From assembly GCA_020073215.1 (NCBI GenBank), contig JAIQFO010000008.1:87836-151835 (forward strand): a DNA stretch of 64,000 nt, read 5' to 3'. Positions 48,021 through 56,161 of this stretch are shown here, one piece after another. Source of the DNA: Terriglobia bacterium. GTDB taxonomy: Bacteria > Acidobacteriota > Terriglobia > Terriglobales > Acidobacteriaceae. Each line of letters opens with the position of its first letter. Positions within the stretch are counted from its first letter, which is position 1. The position numbers were made by a program, and so were the translations under genes. The notes below the pieces were generated by a model. It was not told the DNA's origin and searched no databases. It saw nothing but the letters and a program-made list of their open reading frames with translations.

Positions 48021-48222
48021 TAGCGGACTGTGGTGAAACTCCAGCCTCCAGAAGCAGCGCCTAAAGGCGCTTTCATAACGCAATACTTACGGCATCGCTA
48101 AAGCGATGCCCTGATACGAACCTGCTTACGGCATCGCTAAAGCGATGCCCTGATACGAACCTGCTTACGGCATTGCTAAAGCGATGTCCTGATACGAACC
48201 TGCTCTTTACCACAGCCTGTTA
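48021..48222. repeat. Hairpin mosaic element, copy B with triplicated hairpin
   Basis: Outer arms CTGTGGT (48028-48034) and ACCACAG (48209-48215) pair. After GCGCC-TAAA-GGCGC, the GGCATCGC-TAAA-GCGATGCC hairpin is present in three tandem units of 39 bp (starts 48087, 48126 and 48165; the third has compensating-type changes ATTGC and GCGATGT). The right terminus TGTTA contains the stop codon of the octahaem cytochrome on the minus strand. Confidence 0.9.
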
Positions 48223-51200
48223 GTGGCCTCCACCTGCCGATCTGTAAGCGGCCGGGGCGCCTGGCTTGACGCGGTGCGGCGCCTGAGTCGAAGCCTGTGG
48301 GCGACCCACGGCTGCGGCTACCCGCCTTTGTTCCTCGGGCGTGAGTTGGAACATGTAATCCACCAGCAGCTTGGTGTGGTCCTTATTGTAGCCTTGGAAC
48401 GATGGCGGAACCGGACCGGCGAAGACCCAGTGATCATTCTCACGCCGGAACAGGTCTGAAGGCATCGAAGTCCCCGGGCTAATGGCCTGCGGATCGATGA
48501 TCCAGCGCTCCACCCAATCCGGCTTCAGGCGCCCCCGCACCAAGAGGAGATTGGGAGCGACCGCGTTCTTGTCGTGCTGTAGATCCCCTGTGGCATGACA
48601 CTTCAGGCAGGGGGCTGCCGTGCTGCTGAACAAGCTACGCGCCATTTCGGTTTCCTTCGCCGTCAGCACCGGAACCTGCTCCGGTATGTACGGAAACGGC
48701 TGCCGCGAGAGCGCCTGGAAGAAACGCACCAGCTTGCCCAATTCATTTTCAGAAAAGGAGAAAGTGGGCATGTGCACTTGCAGGTAGTTGCGCACGCCGT
48801 TGCGATTGGTGTCCTTGTCGTTCAGCGCCGGGTTGGTGAGGAAGCGCAGCAGCCACTGGGGATCGACCCTGGCCCCTTCGGTCAGAAGCTTGGGAGGCAG
48901 CATTTCCTGAGCATCCTGGTAGCGTTTCATCCCCATCAGCACAGTCGGCTGGCCGGGAATGAACTGATGGCATCCCATGCAGTTGTACTTCCGGACGACC
49001 CACCAGCCTTCCTGGATATCGCGGCGATAATCGAGCGGGCGGTACTGATAACTGGCGGGCAGAGCGCTCTCCTGGCTGCCCATCAGGAAGGTGGTGAGGG
49101 CTTGCACCTGGTCCTTGGTCAAATGCAGGTTGGGCATCCGCAGCTTTTCTTCTTCGCTCTTGATCTTGCCTTGATCGTAGACATTTGGCTCAGACAATTT
49201 GTGCTCGAAGAAGCCCTTGTGGTCGTACCAGGGACCTTGCGCGGGGCCGTTCGGCATTCGTGCCAGGTCTTCCGGGTTGGTAATCGGCTCTGAATTCTTG
49301 CCCCCACGCTCGGCGGCATCGGTGAACAGGGCAAAGTCGAGACGCTCAAGCGGCTTGCTGCCTTCGAACGTCAACTCGGTTCCGATGCGCCCTTCTTCCT
49401 CGAAGCCGGCGATCTCGTGGCAACCCGAGCAGCCGAAGTGACGAATCCACTTCTTGCCTTCATCCTTTAGCTTTGGGTCGTCCATGAAGGAAGCGTCGGC
49501 GTAAGAACTGGGCTCCTGCTTCTTCTGCGCCACCAGATACGTCGCGATGTCTTGTGCGTCCTCGGGGCTGAGGCGCAGGCTTGGCATCACCGTCATGTTT
49601 TGCACCTGCAGTTCGTGGCCATCGTTCGGGCACTTGCTGTGTTGCAGGTCGAAGACAAAGGGCAGCCCCTTCTTCGCATAATCTTCGGGGCCAATGTCTT
49701 TCTTTTCATACGGACAATAGGGACGAGTACGCTCGCGCGCGTTATGCACCCAGCGCACGAGATAGTCATAGTTGGCCTTCTCTCCTACCCGGGTAAGATT
49801 GGCGGCGAACGTTCCACCCTCCATCTGATCGCCTTCGCCCATGGAATGGCAGGCCAGACAGCCGCGCGTCTCAAACAGTTCCTGGCCGTGCGCGCCATTG
49901 CCCGGCTTGTGCTTGGGCGGCTGTGGGCCGGTCAGCGCCGACTGCCACAGATAGGCTGAGATGGCTTTGATCTGGTCGTCATTGAGGCGGAAGTTCGGCA
50001 TCCGGGTGGTGGGCCGGAAGTCGGTCGGCTTCTTCAGCCAGACAGGAATCCAGTTCTTGTTGAGCTTGAGCCGGATGTCCTTCAGATTGGGTCCCACCTT
50101 CTTCATGTCCTGCAGCAGGCTTTTCGTCTGCCGGTCCAGTTGGGCGATGCGGCCGTCGGCCTTGCTGTTCGAAACCTTCAGTCCCACGGCTTCTTGGTTC
50201 AGCCGTGCCGCTTCTTCGTTCGTTTCCGCGGCATCGGCTTGGCTCATCAAGTACGATGCCTGCTTGATGTTCTGGATCTTCTCCTGCTCCAGTTGCTTGA
50301 TCTCCTGGCTGACCGAGTTCAGATCCTCCGGTTCCTTGTCGTAGCCTTCATAGCGATGGCAGCCGACGCAGCCCCGCTGGCGAAACAAGAACTTTCCCTC
50401 GCTGATGGTCGAGCCCACGTCGTTGCTTACCAACATCATGTCCGCGGCATGGCAGGTCTGACAGCCAGCTTCAGTGTTTCCTTTGGGGAAGAGCGGCCAC
50501 AACCAATGCTCGTAATTCCCGTGCGCCTTTTCAAGGCTGGTGGTGGCCCGGCCATTGCCCTGGTGGCAGGGAGAACAGCCGAATATGTCCGGGTCGTGCG
50601 TCTTCAGTAAACCGGGTTCAGGGTGGCTGGTGAAAGCGCGCGCGTACTCGTCGGGCTTCTTGCCCTGGGGAGCCATGGAAGCCGCAGTCAGCTTGAGCGG
50701 CTCGCGGATTCCCATGTGGCAGGATTCGCAGCGGTCCACGATGTTGGCTTCCGCCACGTTGATCTGCACGATCTTCGGACTCCACTCCGCAGTCTTCTTC
50801 TTCAGACCGTCGATTTGTGCTGGCGTGAGGTCGACCATCTGCTGGTTAATGTATGCCGATACCTTGGTGCTGGCCTCGGTCACGGGCTTGAGCACTTCGC
50901 CCAGTTCCGCGCTTACCTTGGTGCGTTCGTCTCTAAGCTCGTTGTATTTTTCTACCAGTCGGGGGAAATCGTATTTCTCCTGGTGACCGTCAGGATATTC
51001 GACCGACCAGGTTTCCCTTTTGTAGTCTTCGAGTTTCTTCCGCTTGCTTTCCTTGCCCGAGGCACTCGGGTCGGTCTCGATCTGGTAGGTGAGAGCATTC
51101 ACATAAGCGCGTTTATCGACGAAGACGTGTTGAACCGCCAGAATTTTTCCGTTCAGATCGGAAATCTGTTTCTGGAGCTCATCTCTGCGGGGCTTGGCCG

Positions 51201-51480
51201 CTTGATAAGTTTGCTCGTAAGCCTGCTCGAGTTGCTGGTAGTCGGCGCTCTGTTCGACGTTCTTTTCGGACTGGACGGACTTTGACTCGGCGGTCTTCAG
51301 GAAGGCGCTGTAGCGCTGCTTCCACTCATGTTGAAAGGCTTTCCAGGGACGTTGGCCGTAGTCTTCATCCCACAGCGCCCAGAAGAGGGTGGCCATGAGG
51401 ATGAGCATGGAGACGACGTAGTACAGCGCGAAGGACTTGCTGACAATCGGATCCGGCCTGCGGACGGGTTGTTCGGGCAC
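48220..51480 (-). CDS. Octahaem c-type cytochrome of the Rieske/cytochrome b branch
   Basis: The 1086-residue membrane-anchored protein has one N-terminal helix (about 16-36: LYYVVSMLILMATLFWALW), a long coiled-coil region (about 45-230), and eight CXXCH motifs: CESCH, CSPCH, CQTCH, CVGCH, CLACH, CSGCH, CMGCH and CLKCH. A second coiled coil of about 75 residues lies between the fourth and fifth haems. The C-terminal third resembles monohaem cytochrome c domains in tandem. It follows the two cytochrome b halves in the same operon order, taking the place of cytochrome c1 or f. It starts with GTG after GGGAGG. The size and coiled coils are unusual for a bc-type complex subunit. Confidence 0.88.
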   Translation of the reverse strand: MPEQPVRRPDPIVSKSFALYYVVSMLILMATLFWALWDEDYGQRPWKAFQHEWKQRYSAFLKTAESKSVQSEKNVEQSADYQQLEQAYEQTYQAAKPRRDELQKQISDLNGKILAVQHVFVDKRAYVNALTYQIETDPSASGKESKRKKLEDYKRETWSVEYPDGHQEKYDFPRLVEKYNELRDERTKVSAELGEVLKPVTEASTKVSAYINQQMVDLTPAQIDGLKKKTAEWSPKIVQINVAEANIVDRCESCHMGIREPLKLTAASMAPQGKKPDEYARAFTSHPEPGLLKTHDPDIFGCSPCHQGNGRATTSLEKAHGNYEHWLWPLFPKGNTEAGCQTCHAADMMLVSNDVGSTISEGKFLFRQRGCVGCHRYEGYDKEPEDLNSVSQEIKQLEQEKIQNIKQASYLMSQADAAETNEEAARLNQEAVGLKVSNSKADGRIAQLDRQTKSLLQDMKKVGPNLKDIRLKLNKNWIPVWLKKPTDFRPTTRMPNFRLNDDQIKAISAYLWQSALTGPQPPKHKPGNGAHGQELFETRGCLACHSMGEGDQMEGGTFAANLTRVGEKANYDYLVRWVHNARERTRPYCPYEKKDIGPEDYAKKGLPFVFDLQHSKCPNDGHELQVQNMTVMPSLRLSPEDAQDIATYLVAQKKQEPSSYADASFMDDPKLKDEGKKWIRHFGCSGCHEIAGFEEEGRIGTELTFEGSKPLERLDFALFTDAAERGGKNSEPITNPEDLARMPNGPAQGPWYDHKGFFEHKLSEPNVYDQGKIKSEEEKLRMPNLHLTKDQVQALTTFLMGSQESALPASYQYRPLDYRRDIQEGWWVVRKYNCMGCHQFIPGQPTVLMGMKRYQDAQEMLPPKLLTEGARVDPQWLLRFLTNPALNDKDTNRNGVRNYLQVHMPTFSFSENELGKLVRFFQALSRQPFPYIPEQVPVLTAKETEMARSLFSSTAAPCLKCHATGDLQHDKNAVAPNLLLVRGRLKPDWVERWIIDPQAISPGTSMPSDLFRRENDHWVFAGPVPPSFQGYNKDHTKLLVDYMFQLTPEEQRRVAAAVGRPQASTQAPHRVKPGAPAAYRSAGGGH

Positions 51481-51492
51481 TACAGCCTCCCA

Positions 51493-51683
51493 TTAGTCGC
51501 TGGGCGTTGGTCGTTAGTCGTCAACACCTGGGATTCCAGGCTAAGAGCCCGTGGTGAAACTCACGTGCCCAAAGCCAGCGCCTAAAGGCGCATTCATAAC
51601 ACGGCACTTGCGGCATGCCTGAAGGCATGCCCTGATACGAATCTTACTTTCAACACGGACTGCTGACGACTAACGACTAACAA
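51493..51683. repeat. Inverted heptamer arrays bracketing hairpin element C
   Basis: Left array units TTAGTCG-CTGGGCG-TTGGTCG-TTAGTCG (about 51493-51522) are complementary to right array units CTGACGA-CTAACGA-CTAACAA (51663-51683). They enclose the hairpin element at 51545-51662, so the whole intergenic stretch can fold as one nested structure. Two repeat families are therefore combined here. Confidence 0.75.
51545..51662. repeat. Hairpin mosaic element, copy C
   Basis: Outer arms AGCCCGTG and CACGGACT pair at seven of eight positions. Hairpins GCGCC-TAAA-GGCGC (51578-51591) and GGCATGCC-TGAA-GGCATGCC (51612-51631) follow, then CCTGATACGAATC. Compared with copy A the arm and stem sequences differ but pairing is kept. 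Confidence 0.85.
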
Positions 51684-51686
51684 CCT

Positions 51687-51716
51687 TTACACGTTGAACC
51701 ATTACACGTTGAACCA
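51687..51716. repeat. 15-bp tandem duplication of a gene 3' end
   Basis: TTACACGTTGAACCA is present twice in direct succession (51687-51701 and 51702-51716). The second copy contains the last codons and stop of the cytochrome b C-half; the first is an extra copy just beyond the stop. This looks like a target-site duplication or slippage scar at the edge of the repeat array. Confidence 0.85.
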
Positions 51717-52631
51717 AGGCGTGATCCACACGTACTTGATGTTGAACGCGAGCCGCAACATCATCTTGAGCGGCAGTGCCACCATGGTGAGCAGGAAAAA
51801 GACCATGATGGAGTACTGCAACAGGCTCATGCGTCGATAATCCTTCGGGTTGTTACGCCGGAACAGCGCATGGATGATGAACCCGCCGGCCGCGTAATAG
51901 CCTCCGACCACGATCGCTCCGAAAATCGCCTTGCCCAGGTTGGACGTGATCCCGAAAAGATCAGGCAGATCGCGGTTCACCTCATAAATCAGCCGACTGT
52001 GGTCCCAGGTTTGTCCCGGCCAGAACCACTGCCATCCCGGACCGCGTATAAACGTGCCGATAATGATCATCGCGACCCAGAGAACGATGAAGCCAAAGAG
52101 AAACGAGCCGATCGCAAACTTGCGCTGCTTCCAGGTGTAATAGCCGTTACCCAGGGGATTGGTGTCGATGTAGGGAATTACCATCAGGCCAACGATAACG
52201 AGCGTTGGCATCACTACGCCGGCAATCCAGGGGTCAAAGTACACCAACATTTCCTGCAACCCGAGGAAGTACCAGGGCGCCTTGGCCGGATTCATGGTCA
52301 GGTTCGGATTCGAAGGTTCCTCGAGCGGTGCGTTCAATGTAACCGACCAGATCATCAGGACGATGGTGACGATGATGGCAGCGAGGAACTCAATGCGCAG
52401 CAGAAACGGCCACACGTGGACTTCCTTCTGCCACCCCGGCTCGAACGGCCAAGTCTTGCGATGGTGAGTCTTCGCCATCGCGGGATTGGTTTCCAGTTCC
52501 TCAATCAGGTCGTCGTTGGCCTTCGCCTGCTTCCATGCCAGATAGCAATAAAAGGCCAGCAGCGGAATCAGAGCCACAATGGGTATGTTGTCGGGCGCGG
52601 AGCAGATCTCCCAAAGTTGTCGCCAATCCAT
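51702..52631 (-). CDS. Cytochrome b C-terminal half (subunit IV-like)
   Basis: The 309-residue membrane protein carries NPAKAPWYFLGLQEMLVYFDPW (about 113-134), the quinol-site region equivalent to the PEWY motif of cytochrome b/subunit IV, here with APWY. About five to six helices follow, including WIAGVVMPTLVIVGLMVIPYID. Together with the gene at 52893 it makes a split cytochrome b, as in b6f-type complexes. It has an additional N-terminal helix and a charged loop of about 60 residues. GGAGC precedes the ATG. Confidence 0.88.
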   Translation of the reverse strand: MDWRQLWEICSAPDNIPIVALIPLLAFYCYLAWKQAKANDDLIEELETNPAMAKTHHRKTWPFEPGWQKEVHVWPFLLRIEFLAAIIVTIVLMIWSVTLNAPLEEPSNPNLTMNPAKAPWYFLGLQEMLVYFDPWIAGVVMPTLVIVGLMVIPYIDTNPLGNGYYTWKQRKFAIGSFLFGFIVLWVAMIIIGTFIRGPGWQWFWPGQTWDHSRLIYEVNRDLPDLFGITSNLGKAIFGAIVVGGYYAAGGFIIHALFRRNNPKDYRRMSLLQYSIMVFFLLTMVALPLKMMLRLAFNIKYVWITPWFNV

Positions 52632-52720
52632 AAGTGCTCCTGATCGTTTCCCCTGGCCTCGCTCAAGGTCAGAACTTACGCGTACAGCTTGATACCCCTA
52701 AATACGCATTTCCGGCGCTT

Positions 52721-52892
52721 CAGAGGCTGCGGAAAAAGTGAATTCTCGCTGCCCAGCCCCTAAAGGGGCGTCTGATTGCGAAGGACTTGCGGTATCGCTA
52801 AAGCGATACCCTGATACGAAACCTTACTGTTTACGAAACAACTGTTTACGAAACCTTACTGTTTACGAAACCTTACTGTTTCCGCAGCCACC
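52721..52892. repeat. Hairpin mosaic element, copy D with short tandem repeats
   Basis: Perfect 11-bp outer arms GGCTGCGGAAA (52725-52735) and TTTCCGCAGCC (52879-52889). Inside are GCCCC-TAAA-GGGGC, GGTATCGC-TAAA-GCGATACC and four tandem units built on TACGAAACCTTACTGTT (17 bp; one unit 15 bp). The right arm ends 3 bp before the stop codon of the cytochrome b gene. Confidence 0.88.
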
Positions 52893-53828
52893 TCAGGCCT
52901 GCGTCGCGCCACGACGCGGTTTATCTTCCGACGCGAGCACCACCGCCCCCGGGCCGGAGATACCGCCATCCTTCCGTACCCGCCAGAAGTGCACGATCAT
53001 CAGGATGGAGGCCACGATCGGAATGCCGATGCAATGCCAGATGTAGGAACGCAGCAAGGCATTCGCATCTACGATAGAGCCGCCAAGCAGGCCAAAGCGC
53101 ACGTCGTTGTACGGCGTCATCCCCAACATCTTGCCGAACGGCCCTTCGTGTCCGAGCAGCGGCGTGGCGCGAGCCATGTTGGTGCCGACGGTCACCGCCC
53201 AGAACCCAAGCTGATCGTCCGGAAGCAGGTAACCGGTGAACGAAAGCAGTAACGTGAGCACCAGCAGCAGCACGCCAATGTTCCAATTGAACTGACGCGG
53301 CTGTTTGTAAGAGCCGGTCAGGAACACGCGAAACATGTGCAACCAGACCGTAATCACCATGAGGTGGGCGGCCCAGCGGTGCATGTTGCGCAGGATCTTG
53401 CCGAAGGGCACATCATGCTCCAGATAGAGCACGTCGCGAAACGCCTGCAGTTTGGTGGGATGGTAGTAGAACATCAGCAGCACGCCGGTGAAGGTGAGCA
53501 CGATGAACAAATAAAACGTGATTCCACCCATGCCCCATGTGAAACTGTAGCGCACGGCGTCGCGATTGATCTTGGCCGGATGGAGATGCAGGAAGACGTT
53601 GGAAAGCACGCCCAGAGCCCGATTGCGCGGCGTGTCGTCGTGCTTGTGGCGGAAAATCGATTTGTAGACCTCGGTCTTGGTTGGGTCTTTGAGCCCCTCG
53701 ACTTGCTCCTTGGCTTTGGCGGGCAGATCGGTCTTCATGGATTGAACGTCCTCTTGCAGGGCGGACTTCAATCGTTCGAGCAGGCCAGTCGCTTTGCCGT
53801 TCTTTCCGTTTCCATTCTCTTCAGGCAT
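52893..53828 (-). CDS. Cytochrome b N-terminal half (b6-like)
   Basis: The 311-residue protein has four main helices with the bis-His haem b pattern: MHRWAAHLMVITVWLHMFRVF (two His spaced for both haems) and YIWHCIGIPIVASILMIVHFW. FTGVLLMFYYHPT and LSFTGYLLPDDQLGFWAV match the first and third helices of cytochrome b. A hydrophilic, charged N-terminus of about 80 residues is longer than usual. It forms the quinol-oxidising core with the Rieske protein and the C-half. AGAGGA precedes the ATG by six bases. Confidence 0.92.
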   Translation of the reverse strand: MPEENGNGKNGKATGLLERLKSALQEDVQSMKTDLPAKAKEQVEGLKDPTKTEVYKSIFRHKHDDTPRNRALGVLSNVFLHLHPAKINRDAVRYSFTWGMGGITFYLFIVLTFTGVLLMFYYHPTKLQAFRDVLYLEHDVPFGKILRNMHRWAAHLMVITVWLHMFRVFLTGSYKQPRQFNWNIGVLLLVLTLLLSFTGYLLPDDQLGFWAVTVGTNMARATPLLGHEGPFGKMLGMTPYNDVRFGLLGGSIVDANALLRSYIWHCIGIPIVASILMIVHFWRVRKDGGISGPGAVVLASEDKPRRGATQA

Positions 53829-53910
53829 CGTTTCCTCTGATCCTTCTGATAATGATCGGTCTGGTAATCAGCCCGTCTCTTACACGGCGAGAGCTCTGGC
53901 AGCAGACAGA

Positions 53911-55107
53911 TTACAAGGGCAAGTAAGATCCATCGTCATTGAACTGGCTGGGCTGCCCTTTCGGCCACTGGTAGAGTTTCGACACATCGACCAGGATCTG
54001 ACCGTCCGGAGATCTTTCGATGTGGGCCCGGTCCATGGGACGCGGCGCGGGACCCTCAAAGTTGACCCCTTCGCTGTCGTAGCCACTGCCGTGGCAAGGG
54101 CATTTGAATTTGTTCTCGCTCGATTTCCAGTCGGGGGTACAGCCCAGATGCGTGCAGCGTGCGTAGATCACGAACAGGCGATCGGGTGTGCGGTCCACCC
54201 ATATGCGATATTTCTGTTGCCACTTGGTGTCCACTCCCAGACCGTATTCCTCGGGATAGCCAATCTTGAAGCTGGTGGCGGGCTCGAATAGAGTGCGTGG
54301 AAGGAAAAAGCGGAAGAACGCGATAAACCAGGCAGTGAGGAAGGCGGCTACGGTACTCCACACCAATGCCCGGCGTTGCCGATTGACCTCATTGTCTTCC
54401 GGACCGACAGAGGCTACTCCGGCGCCAGCCGCCGCTTTGGAAGTCCCCACCGCCGGTGTACCGACATATTTGGTCGATTCGCCGGTGCGTGCTACGGATG
54501 CAGCCGCCGAAGCAGTTACGGTTGCCGCCGGTCGAGGAGCAGGAGTTGGGGTTGCCGCCGCGGGTCGAGGAGCAGAGGCCGCGGTTGCCGCCGCTGGAGC
54601 GACCGGAGCAGCCGGAGCGTTCGCCGGAGGAGCAGTCGCCGCAGGAGTGGCTGGTTCGCCGAGCAGGGCAGTGATTTCGGCATCGTTGAGTGCCGGTAAA
54701 CCTTTGCGGCCGCGATGCGCCTGTTCCGCTGCGATGGCGGATTTACTCCACTTCTTTCCGGCCGCAACCCATTTTGCGACTTCCTCGCTGATGTCGGCAC
54801 TGGGCGCGGGCGTCGCCGCAGCCGCAGCCGGAGTTGGGGCTGCCGGTGCCGCTGCGGTAGGAGTTGGCGCCGGAGTGGGTGGGGAAGCCGCCGTGACGGG
54901 CGCGGAGGCCGCATCGCCGCTCTCCCACGACATGGGCCGGCCAGCCTTCAACGCTTCAATATCTGCATCGGTGAGTAGCGGCAGGCCTTCGCGCTTGCGG
55001 CAGGCCTGCTCCATCGCGATGAGTGAGTTGCTGAGCGCCCTTCTCGGTAAAGGCGGAAGATGCCCGAGAACGCCATGCCCGGCGCCCTGGGGTGAGTCGT
55101 CTGCCAT
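53911..55107 (-). CDS. Rieske [2Fe-2S] protein with long Ala/Pro-rich extension
   Basis: The 398-residue protein has a C-terminal Rieske domain with cluster ligands in CTHLGCTPDW and CPCHGSGYD, a membrane helix (WSTVAAFLTAWFIAFF) before it, and an N-terminal region of about 230 residues that is not part of normal Rieske proteins. That region holds two copies of a 27-residue helical motif (SNSLIAMEQACRKREGLPLL and SKSAIAAEQAHRGRKGLPAL, each followed by xDAxIxAL) joined by Ala/Pro linkers. The ATG at 55107 is chosen over an upstream TTG. It is the first gene of the minus-strand branch. The role of the extension is unknown. Confidence 0.9.
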   Translation of the reverse strand: MADDSPQGAGHGVLGHLPPLPRRALSNSLIAMEQACRKREGLPLLTDADIEALKAGRPMSWESGDAASAPVTAASPPTPAPTPTAAAPAAPTPAAAAATPAPSADISEEVAKWVAAGKKWSKSAIAAEQAHRGRKGLPALNDAEITALLGEPATPAATAPPANAPAAPVAPAAATAASAPRPAAATPTPAPRPAATVTASAAASVARTGESTKYVGTPAVGTSKAAAGAGVASVGPEDNEVNRQRRALVWSTVAAFLTAWFIAFFRFFLPRTLFEPATSFKIGYPEEYGLGVDTKWQQKYRIWVDRTPDRLFVIYARCTHLGCTPDWKSSENKFKCPCHGSGYDSEGVNFEGPAPRPMDRAHIERSPDGQILVDVSKLYQWPKGQPSQFNDDGSYLPL

Positions 55108-55271
55108 CTGTACTTGCCCCCTGGTGTTGGACCCCAAACTTACGCGCAGACTTAATTGCGAAGAGTATAGCCGATGTTGTCAACCCCCATCCATCGATTG
55201 CCCGATCTCGTGGCGGGTCAGTTTGAATTTACTTTGAAAAGGCACGGCTTCACCGGCTCCGGAAGAACTCA

Positions 55272-55430
55272 GGTTTGGATCAGGGCATCGCTTTAGCTGT
55301 GATAGCCAAGACTTGACCTTGCACTCCACGCTGTCGGATGGGTCGCTACTGTCAGGCCGTAACAGGGTTTTTGACCGCAATGACTGAAAGGCAAACAAAC
55401 GGCGCAAAGTTGTGTAAACGCCTGATTTCG
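55272..55430. repeat. Truncated hairpin element fused to family 2 repeat, copy 3
   Basis: At 55272-55296 the minus strand reads GCTAAAGCGATGCCCTGAT, the right half of the TAAA hairpin element. It is joined directly to GTGATAGCCAAGACTTG (55299-55315) and GCCTGATTTCG (55420-55430), the ends of family 2. The right end lies 8 bp from the 3' end of the gene at 55438. The rest of 55108-55437 shows no gene. Confidence 0.7.
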
Positions 55431-55437
55431 GAAACCA

Positions 55438-56055
55438 TCACCCCGCCAAGGTTTTGAGGCGAGCACGGAACTCAGCATCCCGGCATACTGCCGCAAGCTG
55501 CTGCGCGATTTGTTGAATTGTCACCTTGATCCTTTGGTCTTCGGTGAGAGCATGGAATCGCTCTAAGAAGAGAGTCTCGTCCCCTACGACTATCCTCACG
55601 CGCGCTGCTACCATTTTGCCGATGTCTTCCAGAACGTTCCGCGCCTGATCGTTTTCATGCAGGTCCAGCAGCGCCAGACCAAGAAGTCCAAGCGATTGAT
55701 AGACAGTCCTGTCGTCGCCTTCCTCACGCCCCTTCGCCACGGCTTCTCGTGCCTTCGCGACTGCGCGGCTTGGATCGTCCAAAGACCAATAAATCGTCAT
55801 GGCATATTGCAGCTTCGCGTAGCCAGTTCCGATACTCTGTTCTCGCTCCGCGCAATACGATTCAGCTTTCGCCAGATTGCTAGGCTCTTTGCTTAGATTG
55901 AGGGTGACCAGAAGCGAAAGAACGTGATCGAGAGCGTCCCTGTCGGCTGCAGCCGAAAGGCGAGATTTGGCTTTTTGCAGTTCGCTCTCCGCAACGTCGA
56001 ATTTTTCGGAGTCAATCAACTTCATGACTCGTTCGTCCAGTTCTAGAAGGTCCAT
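55438..56055 (-). CDS. TPR-like hypothetical protein
   Basis: The predicted 205-residue soluble protein is almost entirely helical, with pairs of amphipathic helices in TPR spacing (SEKFDVAESELQKAKSRLSA; NLAKAESYCAEREQ; DPSRAVAKAREAVAKGREEG; DRTVYQSLGLLGLALLDLHE). It may be a protein-interaction scaffold. An in-frame TTG at 56175 would add 40 residues, but a perfect inverted repeat at 56098-56119 and an extended -10 box TGCTAGAAT eight bases before the ATG at 56055 favour the shorter, leaderless form. Confidence 0.55.
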   Translation of the reverse strand: MDLLELDERVMKLIDSEKFDVAESELQKAKSRLSAAADRDALDHVLSLLVTLNLSKEPSNLAKAESYCAEREQSIGTGYAKLQYAMTIYWSLDDPSRAVAKAREAVAKGREEGDDRTVYQSLGLLGLALLDLHENDQARNVLEDIGKMVAARVRIVVGDETLFLERFHALTEDQRIKVTIQQIAQQLAAVCRDAEFRARLKTLAG

Positions 56056-56097
56056 TAAATCTGATTCTAGCAACGGTTCCAACTTTTGTTGGATAGT

Positions 56098-56119
56098 TGT
56101 TGAAACATTGATTTCAACA
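56098..56119. promoter_or_regulatory. Inverted repeat TGTTGAAA-N6-TTTCAACA
   Basis: Perfect 8-bp arms with a 6-bp spacer lie about 40 bp upstream of the preferred start of the TPR-like gene and between it and the divergent small ORF at 56162. This is the position expected of an operator serving both. Confidence 0.5.
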
Positions 56120-56161
56120 GTTGGCTGGGTGTACGGTCTAGAATGACCAAAGAGAACCGAT

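Noticed and set aside
48087..48203. CRISPR-like array from the 39-bp repeats
   Set aside because: The units are contiguous without unique spacers, only three in number, and are part of a hairpin element; no cas genes are near.
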